A stretch of 64,000 nt of DNA from Ursus arctos (Eukaryota; Chordata; Mammalia; Carnivora; Ursidae), in contig NW_026622897.1 in the NCBI RefSeq assembly GCF_023065955.2, forward strand, positions 7,569,001-7,633,000, in the 5' to 3' direction. The notes under the pieces were generated by a model that made no database searches, was not told the DNA's origin, and saw only the letters and a program-made list of their open reading frames with translations. Positions 12,037 to 22,928 of this stretch are shown in pieces (position 1 is the stretch's first letter; each line of letters starts with the position of its first letter). The translations under genes were made by a program, and so were the position numbers.

Positions 12037-12602
12037 TGAGGTTCAGTGGGGTGGAGACCGGAGCCGACGACCAAGAAAGAATTCTTGAAGCGTCTTTGGT
12101 GCAAAATTGGCGTTTTATTAAAGCACGGGGACAGGACCCATGGGCAGAAAGAGCTGCTGCCCCGGGGTTGTGAGGGGTGGCTGATTATACACCATGGGGT
12201 TGGGGGAGGTAAGGAAAAAGGGAGGTTGAGAAAATACTTTCATATGTTAAAGAAGATTCACAAGATACTGGAGGCCTTGCCATTGTCAAGTTAAGATTGT
12301 TTTTCCCCCTAGCAAGGCATTAACATTAAGATGGCTGGGAACTTCCTGCAGGCTGCAGATTATAAGGACATGTAATTGTATCTACATTCCCTTCCGGAAG
12401 CTAGGTTATTGATAGAAATGCTTCGTTCTTGTAAACTGCTAAAGACATTTGTAAACTGAGGGAGACTTAAATCTTGCAGGATTGTGGTATCTATAGGTTA
12501 ACTATTTCTTTGTCCTTTAGGGCAGCCAGGAGTGCCTGAGGGGGGGGGTTGTTGCGGGGTGTCAGTTTCTGCTTTGTCCTCAGCTTGCCTTCTGTTCCCT
12601 CA
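12037..12602 (-). mobile_element. Solo LTR, ERV1 (gammaretrovirus-like), minus strand
   Basis: The 566-bp block is bounded by TGAGG and CCTCA, the short inverted ends of an LTR. On the minus strand, U3 runs from 12602 to about the TATA-like element (GATTATA on the plus strand, 12183-12189). R and U5 follow, with a polyadenylation signal read on the plus strand as TTTATT at 12114-12119. The spacing of TATA to poly(A) signal, about 70 bp, fits the short R of gammaretroviral LTRs. No second LTR or internal region is present, so this is a solo LTR left by recombination. The 4-bp flanks (TACG and TCAG) do not match, so the target-site duplication is lost or the boundary is off by a few bases. Confidence 0.8.
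12114..12189 (-). promoter_or_regulatory. LTR core promoter and poly(A) signal
   Basis: On the minus strand TATAATC (12189-12183) is followed about 70 bp downstream by AATAAA (12119-12114). These would be the TATA box and polyadenylation signal of the LTR above. If active, transcription would run toward lower coordinates, into the left part of the hAT element. Activity cannot be judged from sequence. Confidence 0.45.
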
Positions 12603-13250
12603 TCAGTAGGAAAGGAGAGGACTCAACAAAGGGTAGCTTCTTAAATGTCGTTGCCATGTGGAACCTGAGTCATATCAATGGAACTTCCTTACCTGTTAAC
12701 ATTAAAATCCATTTGTCAGTCTTGCATTTTAAATGGATCTTTCAGCATGTATGATTCTTTAACACCATGCATTCATCATTTGGAAAATACTAGTTCACTG
12801 AATTATGCAGACCTTCAAACTTTTAGTTCATTTCATTATACAGTATGTAGAACTCCCATTTGTTAATATCCCTCCAGCCTCATCAGAAAAGTCCTTAAAT
12901 ATTAGGAAGCTGCCAAGTTCATGGTGAAAGATAAGAGTTTCTAATTTTTGCTCAAAAGTCCAAACTTTTATCACTGGCAATGCATGCTGTCATTTTTCTT
13001 GAAATGACAGGCTCACTTGGCTCATTTTGAGAAAATACCCACGTCTAAATAACCATACTTTATTTATCAGTTATTCTTCCAAGTGGATTTGATATTTCAC
13101 TAAAAGGAGACCAGTTTTGTTCACTGTGCAAAAATGTGCTATACGTAGAAACAACTAGTATACTCTGGTGTGCAAAGGAATTCCTTTATGTGTACTTCTC
13201 ATTTCACAACACAAAATAATAAAAAGATGAGTAATCAAAGGTTAAATTAT
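12603..13250 (+). mobile_element. Old hAT-type DNA transposon, right part (probable)
   Basis: Past the LTR the sequence continues as diverged repeat-like DNA with features of an autonomous hAT interior (TTGAAATGACAGGCTCACTT at about 13000 and CACTAAAAGGAGACCAG at 13099). No intact frame survives, only a 62-codon remnant at 12678-12866. Continuity with 11612-12036 is inference. The distal inverted repeat was not found. Confidence 0.4.
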
Positions 13251-14504
13251 TTTAAAACAATATATTAATTTGTTAAAATTATTTTCTAAAGCATTTTCCT
13301 TTATAGATTATGAATTTATTATTATAAAATAGTTGAGTATTTGTTAATAACTTATTAGTTATCTAAAAAGTACTAGTTCTTACTGCTTCATCAAGGTTAT
13401 CCTTAAGTCAGACTGGCATTTTCTTGTCACTCTAAGGGTGTGCCTGGCAATGAGTACTAATTCACTGCTGATGGTGTTCAGTAGATACAGGCCCAGAAGC
13501 TAGGGAGGCTGCCATCAATGAAAACATATGTTAAAAGTACAAACAAAAGTAAAGATAAATTTCTTCCCACAACATTGGGCATAGCATAAGCCTTTTCCCC
13601 TGCTCTTCCTTGAGTTTCTTCCTGAGAGGACATGCCCTGTCTCTTTAGGACAGGATTAAGATCAGAAAGACAGGTGTTACCTACAGAGCACTCCTGCAGA
13701 GCCTTTGCCATCTGACATATTTCTTTAAATGTGGTCACTCTGAAAGGGATAGGAGCTGGGAATCAGAATTCATACTTCATCCTAAAGCAAGATCATTAAA
13801 ACTTTTGGGTAAATTCCAGAAGATTGTCTCTAATGCTCTAATGCTCCCAATCAAAATATTGAAAAGCACTACATTACAGTATTTAATTTTCTAATCCAAT
13901 TGGTAAAATTTCTTTTTGCCTTCTTATTAGTTTGTTATTTGCAATAAACACTTTATCAAGTAACAGTGGGCTTGTTAGAGCCAGTGATAAATCTGATGAT
14001 CTTGTGAAAGGGATCAAAATAGCAAGAAACCAGAGGTCACTCTCTGTTCAAAGAGAGCAAAGACCTCAGAAGGTGGCTTTCCTGAGAAATTTTTAGTCTT
14101 CAGCTTTTGGCAACTCACTGTCAATGTGACTCATCAAAACACTGGAAAACTAGGTTGAGAAATGCAGAAAGGTAACTTGTTTCCAGTGGGTTAGGACTGG
14201 ACAGATTCCAAGGTCATGCTTACTTGAAACATTGGAAGGATTCTTGAAGAAATCATATACAAGTGAAATGGTGAATGAATAATCTAATCTAAATTCATCC
14301 TGACCCAAATTTCATCCTGAGCATACAGATTTTATCTATTCCAGAGAAGCCTTGGTCATCAGACTTAATCATTTTGTTCTGAGTTAAAATGAGACAATGT
14401 TGATGGCTAATAGGAAGCAGTACATTTTCTTCTATTCATTTAGACCAAATAATATTTTCTATATCTTTCACCCTTTAGCAATGAAAGAAGTGCTGAGTCT
14501 GTCC
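13251..14504. other. Non-genic stretch, unique
   Basis: AT-rich at 13200-13370, otherwise mixed. No supported gene, RNA or repeat family. The 86-codon minus-strand frame at 13478-13738 has no recognisable domain. Confidence 0.5.
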
Positions 14505-14640
14505 TTTCATAGTGGAAATATCTTTGAATCAGGACACAGGGGATGTGGGTTCTTTCCTGACTTTAAAGATTGCTGGGTGTGATGTGGGGCAAGTTTCTCT
14601 GTCTTTTAGAGTGTGAAATGATCACCAGATAGTTCAGCTC
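14505..14640 (+). repeat. MIR SINE fragment
   Basis: Plus-strand MIR remnant: a GGACACAGGGGATGTGGGTTC head-like piece, GGGGCAAGTTTCTCTGTCTTTTAGAGTG. It is short and diverged. Confidence 0.5.
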
Positions 14641-15044
14641 CCCTAATTCACAGGTATTATACCTTTATAGTCTCATTCTCATGCATCATAAAGACGCAGT
14701 TCACCTGAGTAAGGTAGATTGTCCTTAAGCTCTAGCTAAATAAAAATGCCTTGAACATACCCCTCCTGCTTCCAGTTTCAAGACCTGTATAATTTCTTGG
14801 GGGATTTGGGTTCTCTTGGCATTTCTACCTCTTAGGGTCTTTGTTCCCTTACATGCTGTTACTGTCCTTTACCTTACCAACTGATGGGGATCTTTGCTTT
14901 ACACACACCCCAAGCCTAACTTCCTATTATATATTTGAATATTTAGTAAAAGTTAGTAAATATTAATGAAGGTTCCAGGGACAGGTCAGAGTCAGAGATT
15001 ACAGACATTTTTGTTGTTGGTGTTCCCATCTTAAAGAGACATCA

Positions 15045-15190
15045 GTTAGAATTCTGGTCTATCACTTATTAGTTGTATAATCCTGGGCAATTTAATCTCT
15101 CTGAGTCTTAAAAGTCACTTAAAAGACATTACCTCCATTATAGGATTGCCATAAGAGTAAAGGAGATAATGCATACTCAATTCAAGTTTC
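15045..15190 (+). repeat. MIR SINE fragment
   Basis: Plus-strand MIR: GAATTCTGGTCTATCACTTA, TGTATAATCCTGGGCAATTT, AATCTCTCTGAGTC, then ACCTCCATTATAGGATTGCC and GGAGATAATGCATA. This is the standard core order. Confidence 0.75.
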
Positions 15191-15224
15191 TGAAAGACTT
15201 CCAGCCTTCCAAGACCACCCTCTA

Positions 15225-16588
15225 AAAACAAATATAAATAAAAGCAATGTTGGGATTTCCACATCTGGGAATATGGAGTAGATTTAATATTCCTCCCACT
15301 AAGTACAAATAAAAACCCTGGGCATTATATTTAATAAAGCATAAGACGACTCTAAGAGGTAAAGGGAGGAAGGCTGAGCAGCAAGGAATCAGGATATGAG
15401 GGAAGACACAGTGGTGAGATCCCTGGGTTTTCTTTTTGCCTTGTATATTCCAGCTTTGGAGCTGAAGAAACCAGCAACTGGGAAATGGCAACAGGCAAGG
15501 ACGATAAGAGCTCCAGTAAAAGCTTGGTCTCCATAGCCATCGGAGCAGTAAAAAGGCAGCTGAGCAAGGCAGAAGACCTTTAGACAATAACTTCTCTACT
15601 CCAGCTAAATACCACCTCCACACGTGCCAGCAAAAGATGAGTGAGAAAGCTAGACTTCCACACTTGCAAGGTTGTAATGAGGTACCCGGATACCCCTTCA
15701 GGTTAATATCAGAAAAGCCAGGACTTTCATCCTTAACCCGCAATAATGAGGTCACTTGCATCACAGTGTTAGTGGAGACCACATGGGGAGTTAGAACCCA
15801 CACTCTCATCTAGCAGTAATGCAGTGGTACGCCCTTTTTCTTTGCTGGAGCAATGTTAGAGAAAAAAAAAAAAGCTAAACTGGAAGGTTTAAATAAGATT
15901 CATTATCTCATGACATATATGAAAATGTCCAGATTTCAATCAAATATCATACCAAGAACCCAGAACATCACAAACTAATGAGAAAAGACTGTAAATACCA
16001 AAGCTGAGATGATGGAGATGTCAAAACTATCTGACAAAGATTTTAATGAAGCTATTCTAAAGATGGTTATATGAGTAATTATGAACACTCATGAAAAAAA
16101 AAAGAAAAAATGTAAAAAGCCTCAGTAAATAAATTGAAATTCTCATCAAGACAATAGAAGACATAAAGTAGAATCAAATGGAAATTTTAGAATTGAAAAA
16201 AAAAAAACAATAACTGTACTAAATCAGTGGGATTAACACTAGAATGGAGGAGACAGAGAAAAGAAACCAGTGACCTAGAACATGGGGTGGTAGAAATTAC
16301 CCCGTCAGAGCAACAGAAAGTAGACTGAAAAAAAAAAAGTAAACATAGCTTCAGACACCTGTGGGACTATAACAAAAGATCTGACATTCATGTTGCCAGA
16401 GGCCCAGAAAAGGAAGAGAAAGAGGGGATGGCTGAAAAAGTCCTCAAGAAAATAGTGGCTGAAATCTTCCCAAATTTGACAAGAGATAGAAATGTGCAAA
16501 TTCAGGAAGCTGACCAAACCCTGACCAGAAAAAAAACTAAAGAAGACTATGCCAAGACACATTATAATTAAACTTCTGAAAACTATGG
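15225..16588 (+). mobile_element. Old L1 LINE, 5' region and ORF1 part
   Basis: From about 15900 the sequence follows an old mammalian L1: AAATGTCCAGATTTCAATCA (15926-15945), then ATGAGAAAAGACTGTAAATAC, a long A-rich ORF1 stretch, and CCAAATTTGACAAGAGATAG near 16470. The element stops at about 16588, where a younger L1 begins, and resumes at about 22929. The 15225-15900 part is probably its 5' UTR and is less certain. The 195-codon minus-strand frame at 15222-15809 is a stop-poor accident opposite this region, not a gene. Confidence 0.65.
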
Positions 16589-16638
16589 AACAAGGAAACA
16601 ATGGTTTTGAATGACACATTGGACCAGATGAATCTAAA
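16589..16638 (+). repeat. 50-bp exact direct repeat, copy 1
   Basis: Fifty bases identical to 19033-19082, starting AACAAGGAAACAATGG and ending ATGAATCTAAA. In copy 2 the block is in its native place in L1 ORF2. Here it sits at the 5' junction of the younger L1, ahead of ORF1 sequence, where it does not belong. Confidence 0.95.
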
Positions 16639-16854
16639 GAACAGGACAAAATTGCAGCTGGAGAGCTAAACAAAGTGGTGATAAGCAATATACCTGATAG
16701 AGAATTTAAAGTAATAGTCATAAAGATCCTCACTGGACTAGAGAAAAGGGTGGAGGAACTCAGTGAGACCCTAAACAAAGAAATAGAAAATATAAAAAAG
16801 AACCAATCAGGAAGGAAGAACTCAATAACTGAAATTAAAAATATACTAAAGGCA

Positions 16855-17024
16855 GGGCGCCTGTGTGGCTCAGTTGGTTACATGTCTGATTTCAGCTCAG
16901 GTCATGATCTCAGAGTCCTGGGATTGAGCCCTGCACTGGGCTCCTTGCTCAGTGGGGAGTCAGCCTGTCCCTCTGGCTACCCCCACTCTTACTCTCTCTC
17001 TGTCAAATAAATAAGTAAAATCTT
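16855..17024 (+). mobile_element. Can-SINE, plus strand, first of a tandem pair
   Basis: It starts GGGCGCCTGTGTGGCTCAG with box A, then GGTCATGATCTCAGAGTCC and an AAATAAATAAGTAAAATC tail. It inserted into L1 ORF1. The next SINE begins two bases after its tail, so the two lie head to tail. Confidence 0.95.
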
Positions 17025-17026
17025 TA

Positions 17027-17220
17027 GGGGGCACCTGGGTGGCTCCGTCGGTTAAGTGTCTGCCTTTGGCTAAGGTCTTGATCCCAGGGTCCTGGGATCA
17101 AGCCCCGAATCAGACTCTTTGTTCAGCAGGAGCCTGCTTGTCCCTCTCCCTCTGCCTGCTGCTCCCCCTGCTTGTGCTCTCTCGCTTTCTCTGTCAAATA
17201 AATAAATAAAATCTTTTAAA
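17027..17220 (+). mobile_element. Can-SINE, plus strand, second of a tandem pair
   Basis: It starts GGGGCACCTGGGTGGCTCCG and has GGTCTTGATCCCAGGGTCC, GAGCCTGCTTGTCCC, TGCCTGCTGCTCCCCCTG, and an AAATAAATAAATAAAATC tail. The TGCCTGCTGCTCCCCCTG middle block is typical of arctoid carnivore copies. Insertion into the A-rich tail of the first SINE is the usual explanation for such pairs. Confidence 0.95.
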
Positions 17221-18131
17221 ATATATAGAGAGAAGGAATAAACAGTAGACTAAAGGAAGCAAAAAAATGAATCAGTCAGCTCTGGAAGACAGAGTAATGG
17301 AAAGCAACCAAGCCAAACAGGAAAAAGAAAAAAGAATAATAAAAAGTGAGATTAGATTCAGAGAACTCAGCAACACCATCAAGCATCATAACATTTGCAT
17401 TATAGGGACCCTAGAAGGAGAAGAGAGATAACAGGGGGGAAGACAATTTATTTGAAGAAATAATAGCTGAAAACTTCCTGAATCAGGGGAAGGAAACAGA
17501 AATCCAGATCCAGGAGGCACAGAGAGTGTGCAATAAAATCAACCCAAGGAGGTCCACACCAAGACATATAATTGAAATGGCAAAAAGTAGTAATAAAGAG
17601 AGAATTTTTAAAGCAGCAAGAGAAAGGGAAACCCCATGATGATATCAGCAGATTTTTCAGCAGAAACTTAGCAGGCCAGAAGAAAGTGGCAGGATGTATT
17701 CAAAGTGCAGAAATGAAAAAACTTGCAACCAAGAATACTTTACCCAGCAAAGCTATCGTTCAGAATAGAAGGAGAGATAAAGAGTTTCCCAGCCAAACAA
17801 AAGTTAAAGGAGTTCATCATCACTAAATCAGCCTTATAAGAAATGTTAAAGGGGATTCTTTGAGTGGAAAGGAAAGACCATAAGTAGGAGTAAGAAAAGT
17901 AGGAAAGGAAAAAAATCTCACAGGCACGTGTAAACATAATAAAAGTAGTAAATTAATCACTTATAAAACCAGTATGGAGGTTAAAGCACAAAGGCAGTAA
18001 ATCAGGTATATCTATAAAAATCAGTCAAGGGATTCACAAAATAAAGGATGTAAAGGATGACACCATATACCTAAAATGTGTGTGTGGAGGGAGGGGTAAA
18101 AATTTAGTGCTTTAAGAATGTGTTCAAACTT

Positions 18132-18349
18132 GGAGTGCCTGGGTGGCTCAGTTGGTTGAGCGTCTGCCTTCGGCTCAGGTCATGATCCCAATGTCCTGGG
18201 ATCGAGCCCAGTGTTGGGCTCCCTGCTCAGCGGGGAGCCTGCTTCTCTCTCTCCCTCTACTCCCCTGCTCCTGCTCTCTCACTCACTCTCTCTATCTCAA
18301 ATAAATAAATACAATCTTTAAAAAATAATAAAATAAAATATTTAGGAAA
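18132..18349 (+). mobile_element. Can-SINE, plus strand, clear target-site duplication
   Basis: It starts GGAGTGCCTGGGTGGCTCAG, followed by a good box B (GATCCCAATGTCCTGGGATC) and an AAATAAATAAATACAATC tail. The 18-bp duplication AAGAATGTGTTCAAACTT (18114-18131) recurs as AAGAATGGGTTCAAACTT (18351-18368), one mismatch. It lies between ORF1 and ORF2 of the younger L1. Confidence 0.97.
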
Positions 18350-19032
18350 AAAGAATGGGTTCAAACTTAAATGACCATCAACTTAATATAGACTGCTATA
18401 TGTGTTAGATATTATATATATATAAACCTAATGGTAACCACAAATCAAAAACTACTAATAGATATACAAAAAATAAAGACAAAGGAATCCAAACATATCA
18501 CTAAAGAAAGCCATCAAACCACAAGAAAAGACAGCAAGAAAAGAAAGGAACACGGAAGAACAAAAACCACCATAAAACAGTTAACAAAATGGCAATAAGT
18601 ACATACCTATTGATAATTTACTTTGAATATAAATGGACTAAACAGTCCAATCAAAAGACATAGGATGGCTGAATGAATAAAAAAGAAGACCCATCTATAT
18701 GCTGCCTACAAGAGACTCATTTCAGACCTAAACATATATGTAGATTAAAACTAAAGGGATGAAAAGACATTTACCAGGCAAATGGAACTGAAAAATAGGC
18801 TTTAAAATGGAGACTGTAACAAGAGACAAAGAAGGACACTACATAATCATAGAGGGAAACAGTTCAATAAGAAGATATAGCAATTGGAAATAATGTACCC
18901 AACATGGAAGCACCCAGATATAAAAAGCAGCTATTAACGAACATAATGGAAGAAATTGATAGTATATAATAATTAGTAGGGGACTTTAAAACTCCACTTA
19001 CATCAATGGACAGATCATCCAAACAGAAAATC

Positions 19033-19082
19033 AACAAGGAAACAATGGTTTTGAATGACACATTGGACCAGATGAATCTAAA
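19033..19082 (+). repeat. 50-bp exact direct repeat, copy 2 (native position)
   Basis: The block sits in continuous ORF2 endonuclease sequence: it is preceded by CAGAAAATC and followed by CATATATTCAGAACATTCC, the normal L1 order. See copy 1 at 16589-16638. Confidence 0.95.
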
Positions 19083-19301
19083 CATATATTCAGAACATTC
19101 CATCCAAAAACAGCAGAATACACATTCTTTTCGAATGTACATTCGAACATTCTCCAGAATATATCACAAAGATCAGAAAGATTGAAGACTGAAGTCATAG
19201 CATGCATTTTGACCACAATTCTATGAAACTGGAAATCAACCACAAGAAAAAAAGTGCAAACACAAATACATGGAGGTAAATAACTTATTACTAAACAATG
19301 A

Positions 19302-20695
19302 ATGGATCAACCAAGACGTCAAAGAGGATATCATAAATACGTGGAGACAAATGAAAATGAAGACATGATGGCCCAAAATCTTTGGGATGCAGCAAAAGCT
19401 GTTCTAAGAAGCAAGATTATAGCAATCCAGAGCTACCTCAAGAAGCAAGAAAAATATCAGATAAATGACCTAACCTTATACCTCAAGGAGCTAGAAAAAG
19501 AAGATCAAACAAAGCCAAAAGCCAGTAGAAGGAAAGAAATAATAAAGGCTAGAGCAAAAATAAGTGAAATAGAAACTAAAAAATAAGTAGAACAGATAAA
19601 TGTAACCAGGAGCTGGTTCTTTGAAAAGATCAACAAAATTGATAAATCTTTAGTCAAACTCATCCAAAAAGATAAAATAAAAGCAAGAAAGGGGGGGGGG
19701 AATTCAAATGAACAAAATCAGAAATGAAAGAGGAGAAATAACAACTAACAACACAGAAATACAAAGGATTATAAGAGATTATGAAAAATCATATGCCAAC
19801 AAACTGGACAACTAGAAGAAATGTATAAATTCCCAGAAACACATAACCTTCCAAAACTGAATCAGGAAGAAATAGAAAATTTGAACAAACTGATGACTAG
19901 TGATGAAATTGAATTGCTAATCAAAAAACTCCCAGCAAACAAAAGTCCAGGACCAGATGGCTTCACAGGTGAATTCTTCCAAACATTTAAAGAAGAGTTA
20001 ATACCTATTCTTCTCAAATTATTCCAAAAAATAGAAGAGGAAGGAAATCTTCCAAATTCATTCAATGTGACCAGTATTACCCTGATACTAAAACCAGAAA
20101 AAGTCACCACACAGAAAGAGAACTACAGGCCAATATCTCTGATGCACATAGTTGCAAAAATCCTCAACAAAATACTAGCAAACCAAATCAACAATACATT
20201 TAAAAAAAATCCTTCACTGCTATCAAGTGGTATTTATTCCCGGAATGCAAGTGTGGTTTAAAATTCACAAATCAATCAATGTGATACATCATATCAGCAA
20301 AAGAAAGAATAAAAACCATATGATCGTTTCAATAGATGTAGAATAAACATTTGACAAAGTACAACATTCATTCATGATAAAAAAAACCCTCAACCAAGTA
20401 GGTTTAAAGGGAACATATCTCAACATAATAAAGGCTGTGTAGGAAAAACCTACTAATAACATCCTGCTCAATGATGAACACTGAGAGCTCTTCTCCTAAG
20501 ATCAGGAATAAGACAAGGATGTCACTCTCACCACTTTTATTCAATATAGTGCTGAAAGTCCCAGCCACAGCAATCAGACAACGAAAAGAAATAAAAGGCA
20601 TCCAAATTGGTAAGGAAGAAGTAAAACTTTCACTATTTGCAGATGATAATATACTCTATATAGAAAACCCTAAAGACCCACAGAAAAACTACTAG
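19302..20695 (+). pseudogene. L1 ORF2 remnant: linker and reverse transcriptase
   Basis: Three open pieces in shifting frames cover the middle of L1 ORF2p. 19302-19586 is the endonuclease-RT linker (KAVLRSKIIAIQSYLKKQEK). 19821-20261 holds RT motifs [12 protein letters not shown] and ENYRPISLM. 20471-20695 holds the catalytic FADD box at residues 56-59 (about 20636-20647) and [12 protein letters not shown]2p normally nicks DNA and reverse-transcribes L1 RNA at the nick. Stops and frameshifts between the pieces show it is non-functional. Confidence 0.9.
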
Positions 20696-21429
20696 AACTG
20701 ATAAATTCAGTGAAGTCACAGGATACAAAATCATTGTACACAAATCTGTTGCATTTCTATACACTAATAATGAGGTAGTAGAAAGAGAAATTAAGAAAAC
20801 AATCCCATTTACAATTGCACCAAAAATAATCAAATACCTAGGAATAAATTTAACTGAGAAGGTGAAAGATTATACTGTACTCTGAAAACCATAAAACACT
20901 GATGAAAGAATTTGAAGATGATATGAACAAAAGGAAACATATTCTATGCTAATGGATTGGGAGAGCCAATATTGTTACAATGTCCATACTACCCAGAGCA
21001 ATCTACACATTTAATGCAATCCCTATCAAAATACCAACAACATTTTTCATAGAACTAGAACAAAAATCTTAAAATTTTGTATGGAACCACAAAAGACCCC
21101 CAATAGTCAAAGCAATCTTGAATAAGAAGAATAAAAATGGAGATATCACAATAGTATAGTATTTCAGATTTAAAGATAAAGTACAAAGCTGTAGTATACG
21201 AACCAGTATGGTACTGGCACAAAAAGAGACACGTAGATCAATAGAACAGAATAGAGAGCCCAGAAATAAACCATGCTTATATGGTCAATTAATCTATGAC
21301 AGATGAGCCAAGAATATGCAATGGGAAAAAGACAGTCTTTTCAACAAATGGTGTTGAGAAAACTGGACAACTAAATGCAAAAGAATGAAACTGGACCACT
21401 CTCTAACACCATACATAAAAATAAACTCA

Positions 21430-21724
21430 TGTGGAATTTAAGAAACAAAATAGATGAACATAGGGGAAGGGAAGGAAAAATAAAATAAGAGGAAAACAGA
21501 GAGGGAGGCAAACCATAAGACACTCTTAACTATAGGAAACAAACTGAGGGTTGCCGGAGAGGAGATAGATGGGGAGATGGGGTAACTGAGTGATAGGCAT
21601 TAGGAAGGGCACTGGAAGTAATGAGCACTGGGTGTTGTATGCACTGAATCTACCTTTGAAACTAATAGTACATTATATCTTAATTAAATTGAATTTAAAT
21701 TAAAAAATAAATAAAAAACACTCA
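21430..21724 (+). mobile_element. Nested L1 3'-UTR fragment
   Basis: A short 5'-truncated L1 copy of about 295 bp lies inside ORF2 of the younger L1. It starts TGTGGAATTTAAGAAAC, has the L1 3'-UTR landmarks GGAGGCAAACCATAAG and AATGAGCACTGGGTGTTG, and ends in TTTAAATTAAAAAATAAATAAAA. The host ORF2 is broken at AAAATAAACTCA and resumes after AAAAACACTCA, an imperfect target-site duplication of about 11-12 bp. The host element's own 3' UTR with the same landmarks is 1.2 kb further on, which confirms nesting. Confidence 0.85.
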
Positions 21725-22045
21725 AAATGGAATAAAGACCCAAATGTGACACCTGAAAGCATATAAACTGTAAAAAAGAGCACAGGCAGTAATTTCTCTG
21801 ATGTTGTTCATAGCAACATTTTTCTAGTTATGTCTCCTGAGACAAGGGAAACAAAAGCAGAAATTAACTATTGGAACTACATCAAAATAAAAAGCTTTTG
21901 CACAAAAAAAGGAACAATAAAAAAAAAGACAACCTACTAAATGGGAGAAGATATTTACAAATGATATAACCAATAAGGGTCAGTATCCAAAATATATAAA
22001 GAACTTATACTTAACACCAAAACCTCACAAATAATCCAATTAAAA

Positions 22046-22237
22046 ATGGGCAGAAGATGTGAACATTTTTCCAAAGAAGACATGCAGATGGCCAGCCCAC
22101 ACATGAAAAGATGCTCAACATCACTCATCATCAGGGAAATACAAATCAAAACCACAATGAGATACCACCTCACACCTGTCAGAATGGCTAAAATCGAAAC
22201 ACAAGAAACAATAAGTGTTGACAAGGATGCCAAGTAA
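22046..22237 (+). pseudogene. L1 ORF2 C-terminal remnant
   Basis: The open piece encodes the conserved L1 ORF2 C-terminal words [19 protein letters not shown] and [13 protein letters not shown]. It is followed by a degenerate continuation to about 22430 and then the 3' UTR. It is separated from the RT pieces by frameshifts and by the nested L1 fragment. Confidence 0.9.
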
Positions 22238-22928
22238 AAGGAACCTTGTGCATTGTGCACTGTTGGTGGGAATGCACACTGGTGCAGTCACTGTGGCACA
22301 AACAGTATGGAGCTTGCCCAATAATTTAAAATAGAATGACCATATGATCCAGGTATCTGGTACACTACGGGATATTTACCCAAAGAATATGAAAAGACTA
22401 ATTTGAAAAAATATATGCACCCCTATGTTTATTACAGCATTGTTTACAATAGCCATATTATGGAAGCAACCTAGTGTCCAATGATAGAGAAATAGATAAA
22501 GAAGCTGTGATATGTGTATTCACACAGAGACACATACACACACACAATGGAATATTATTAGCCATGAAAAGAATGAAATCTTGCCCTTTGCAACAACAAG
22601 GATAGATCTACATGGTATAATTCTAAGTGAAATAAGTCAGAAAAAGGTAAATACCATATGATTTCACTTATACATAGAATTTAAAAAACAAACCTAATGA
22701 ACAAAGAAAAAAAGAGAGACACTAAAAAACAGATTCTTAAATATAGACAACAAACTGGTAGTTGCCTGAGGGGAGGTGGGTGGGGGATGGGTGAAGTAGG
22801 TGAAGGGGATTAAGAGCACACTTACTGTGATGAGCACTGAGTAATGTATAGAATGGTTGAATTAGTATATTGTACATCTCAAACTAATATAACACTGTAT
22901 GTTTATTATACTGGAATTTAAAAGAAAG

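Larger units (their letters stand above)
16675..17826 (+). pseudogene. L1 ORF1 remnant (RNA-binding ORF1p)
   Basis: Decayed ORF1 of the younger L1. The first open piece (16675-16853) encodes a coiled-coil-like stretch (EKRVEELSETLNKEIENIKK). It is then interrupted by two SINEs and continues from about 17250. A second open piece (17572-17826) holds the C-terminal words ISRFFSRNLAGQKK and NTLPSK. ORF1p normally trimerises and coats L1 RNA in the cytoplasm. This copy cannot encode it. Confidence 0.7.
16589..22928 (+). mobile_element. Younger carnivore L1 LINE, about 6.3 kb with insertions
   Basis: Plus-strand L1 inserted into an older L1. Order: aberrant 50-bp 5' junction (16589-16638), ORF1 region from about 16640 to 17830 interrupted by two tandem Can-SINEs, inter-ORF DNA with a third Can-SINE (18132-18349), ORF2 endonuclease from about 18600, reverse transcriptase at about 19820-20695, ORF2 C-terminus to about 22240, and a 3' UTR ending in TATACTGGAATTTAAAAG at about 22928. 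A separate L1 3' end lies inside ORF2 (21430-21724). Both ORFs are broken by many stops and frameshifts. No clear target-site duplication was found. Confidence 0.85.

Noticed and set aside
15222..15809. 195-codon minus-strand frame
   Set aside because: It lies opposite a probable L1 5' region, has no recognised domain, and no splice or promoter context supports it.
16305..16778. 157-codon minus-strand frame
   Set aside because: It is antisense to L1 ORF1 and runs through the aberrant 50-bp repeat. Part of its translation recurs in the minus-strand frame at 19031-19243 for that reason.
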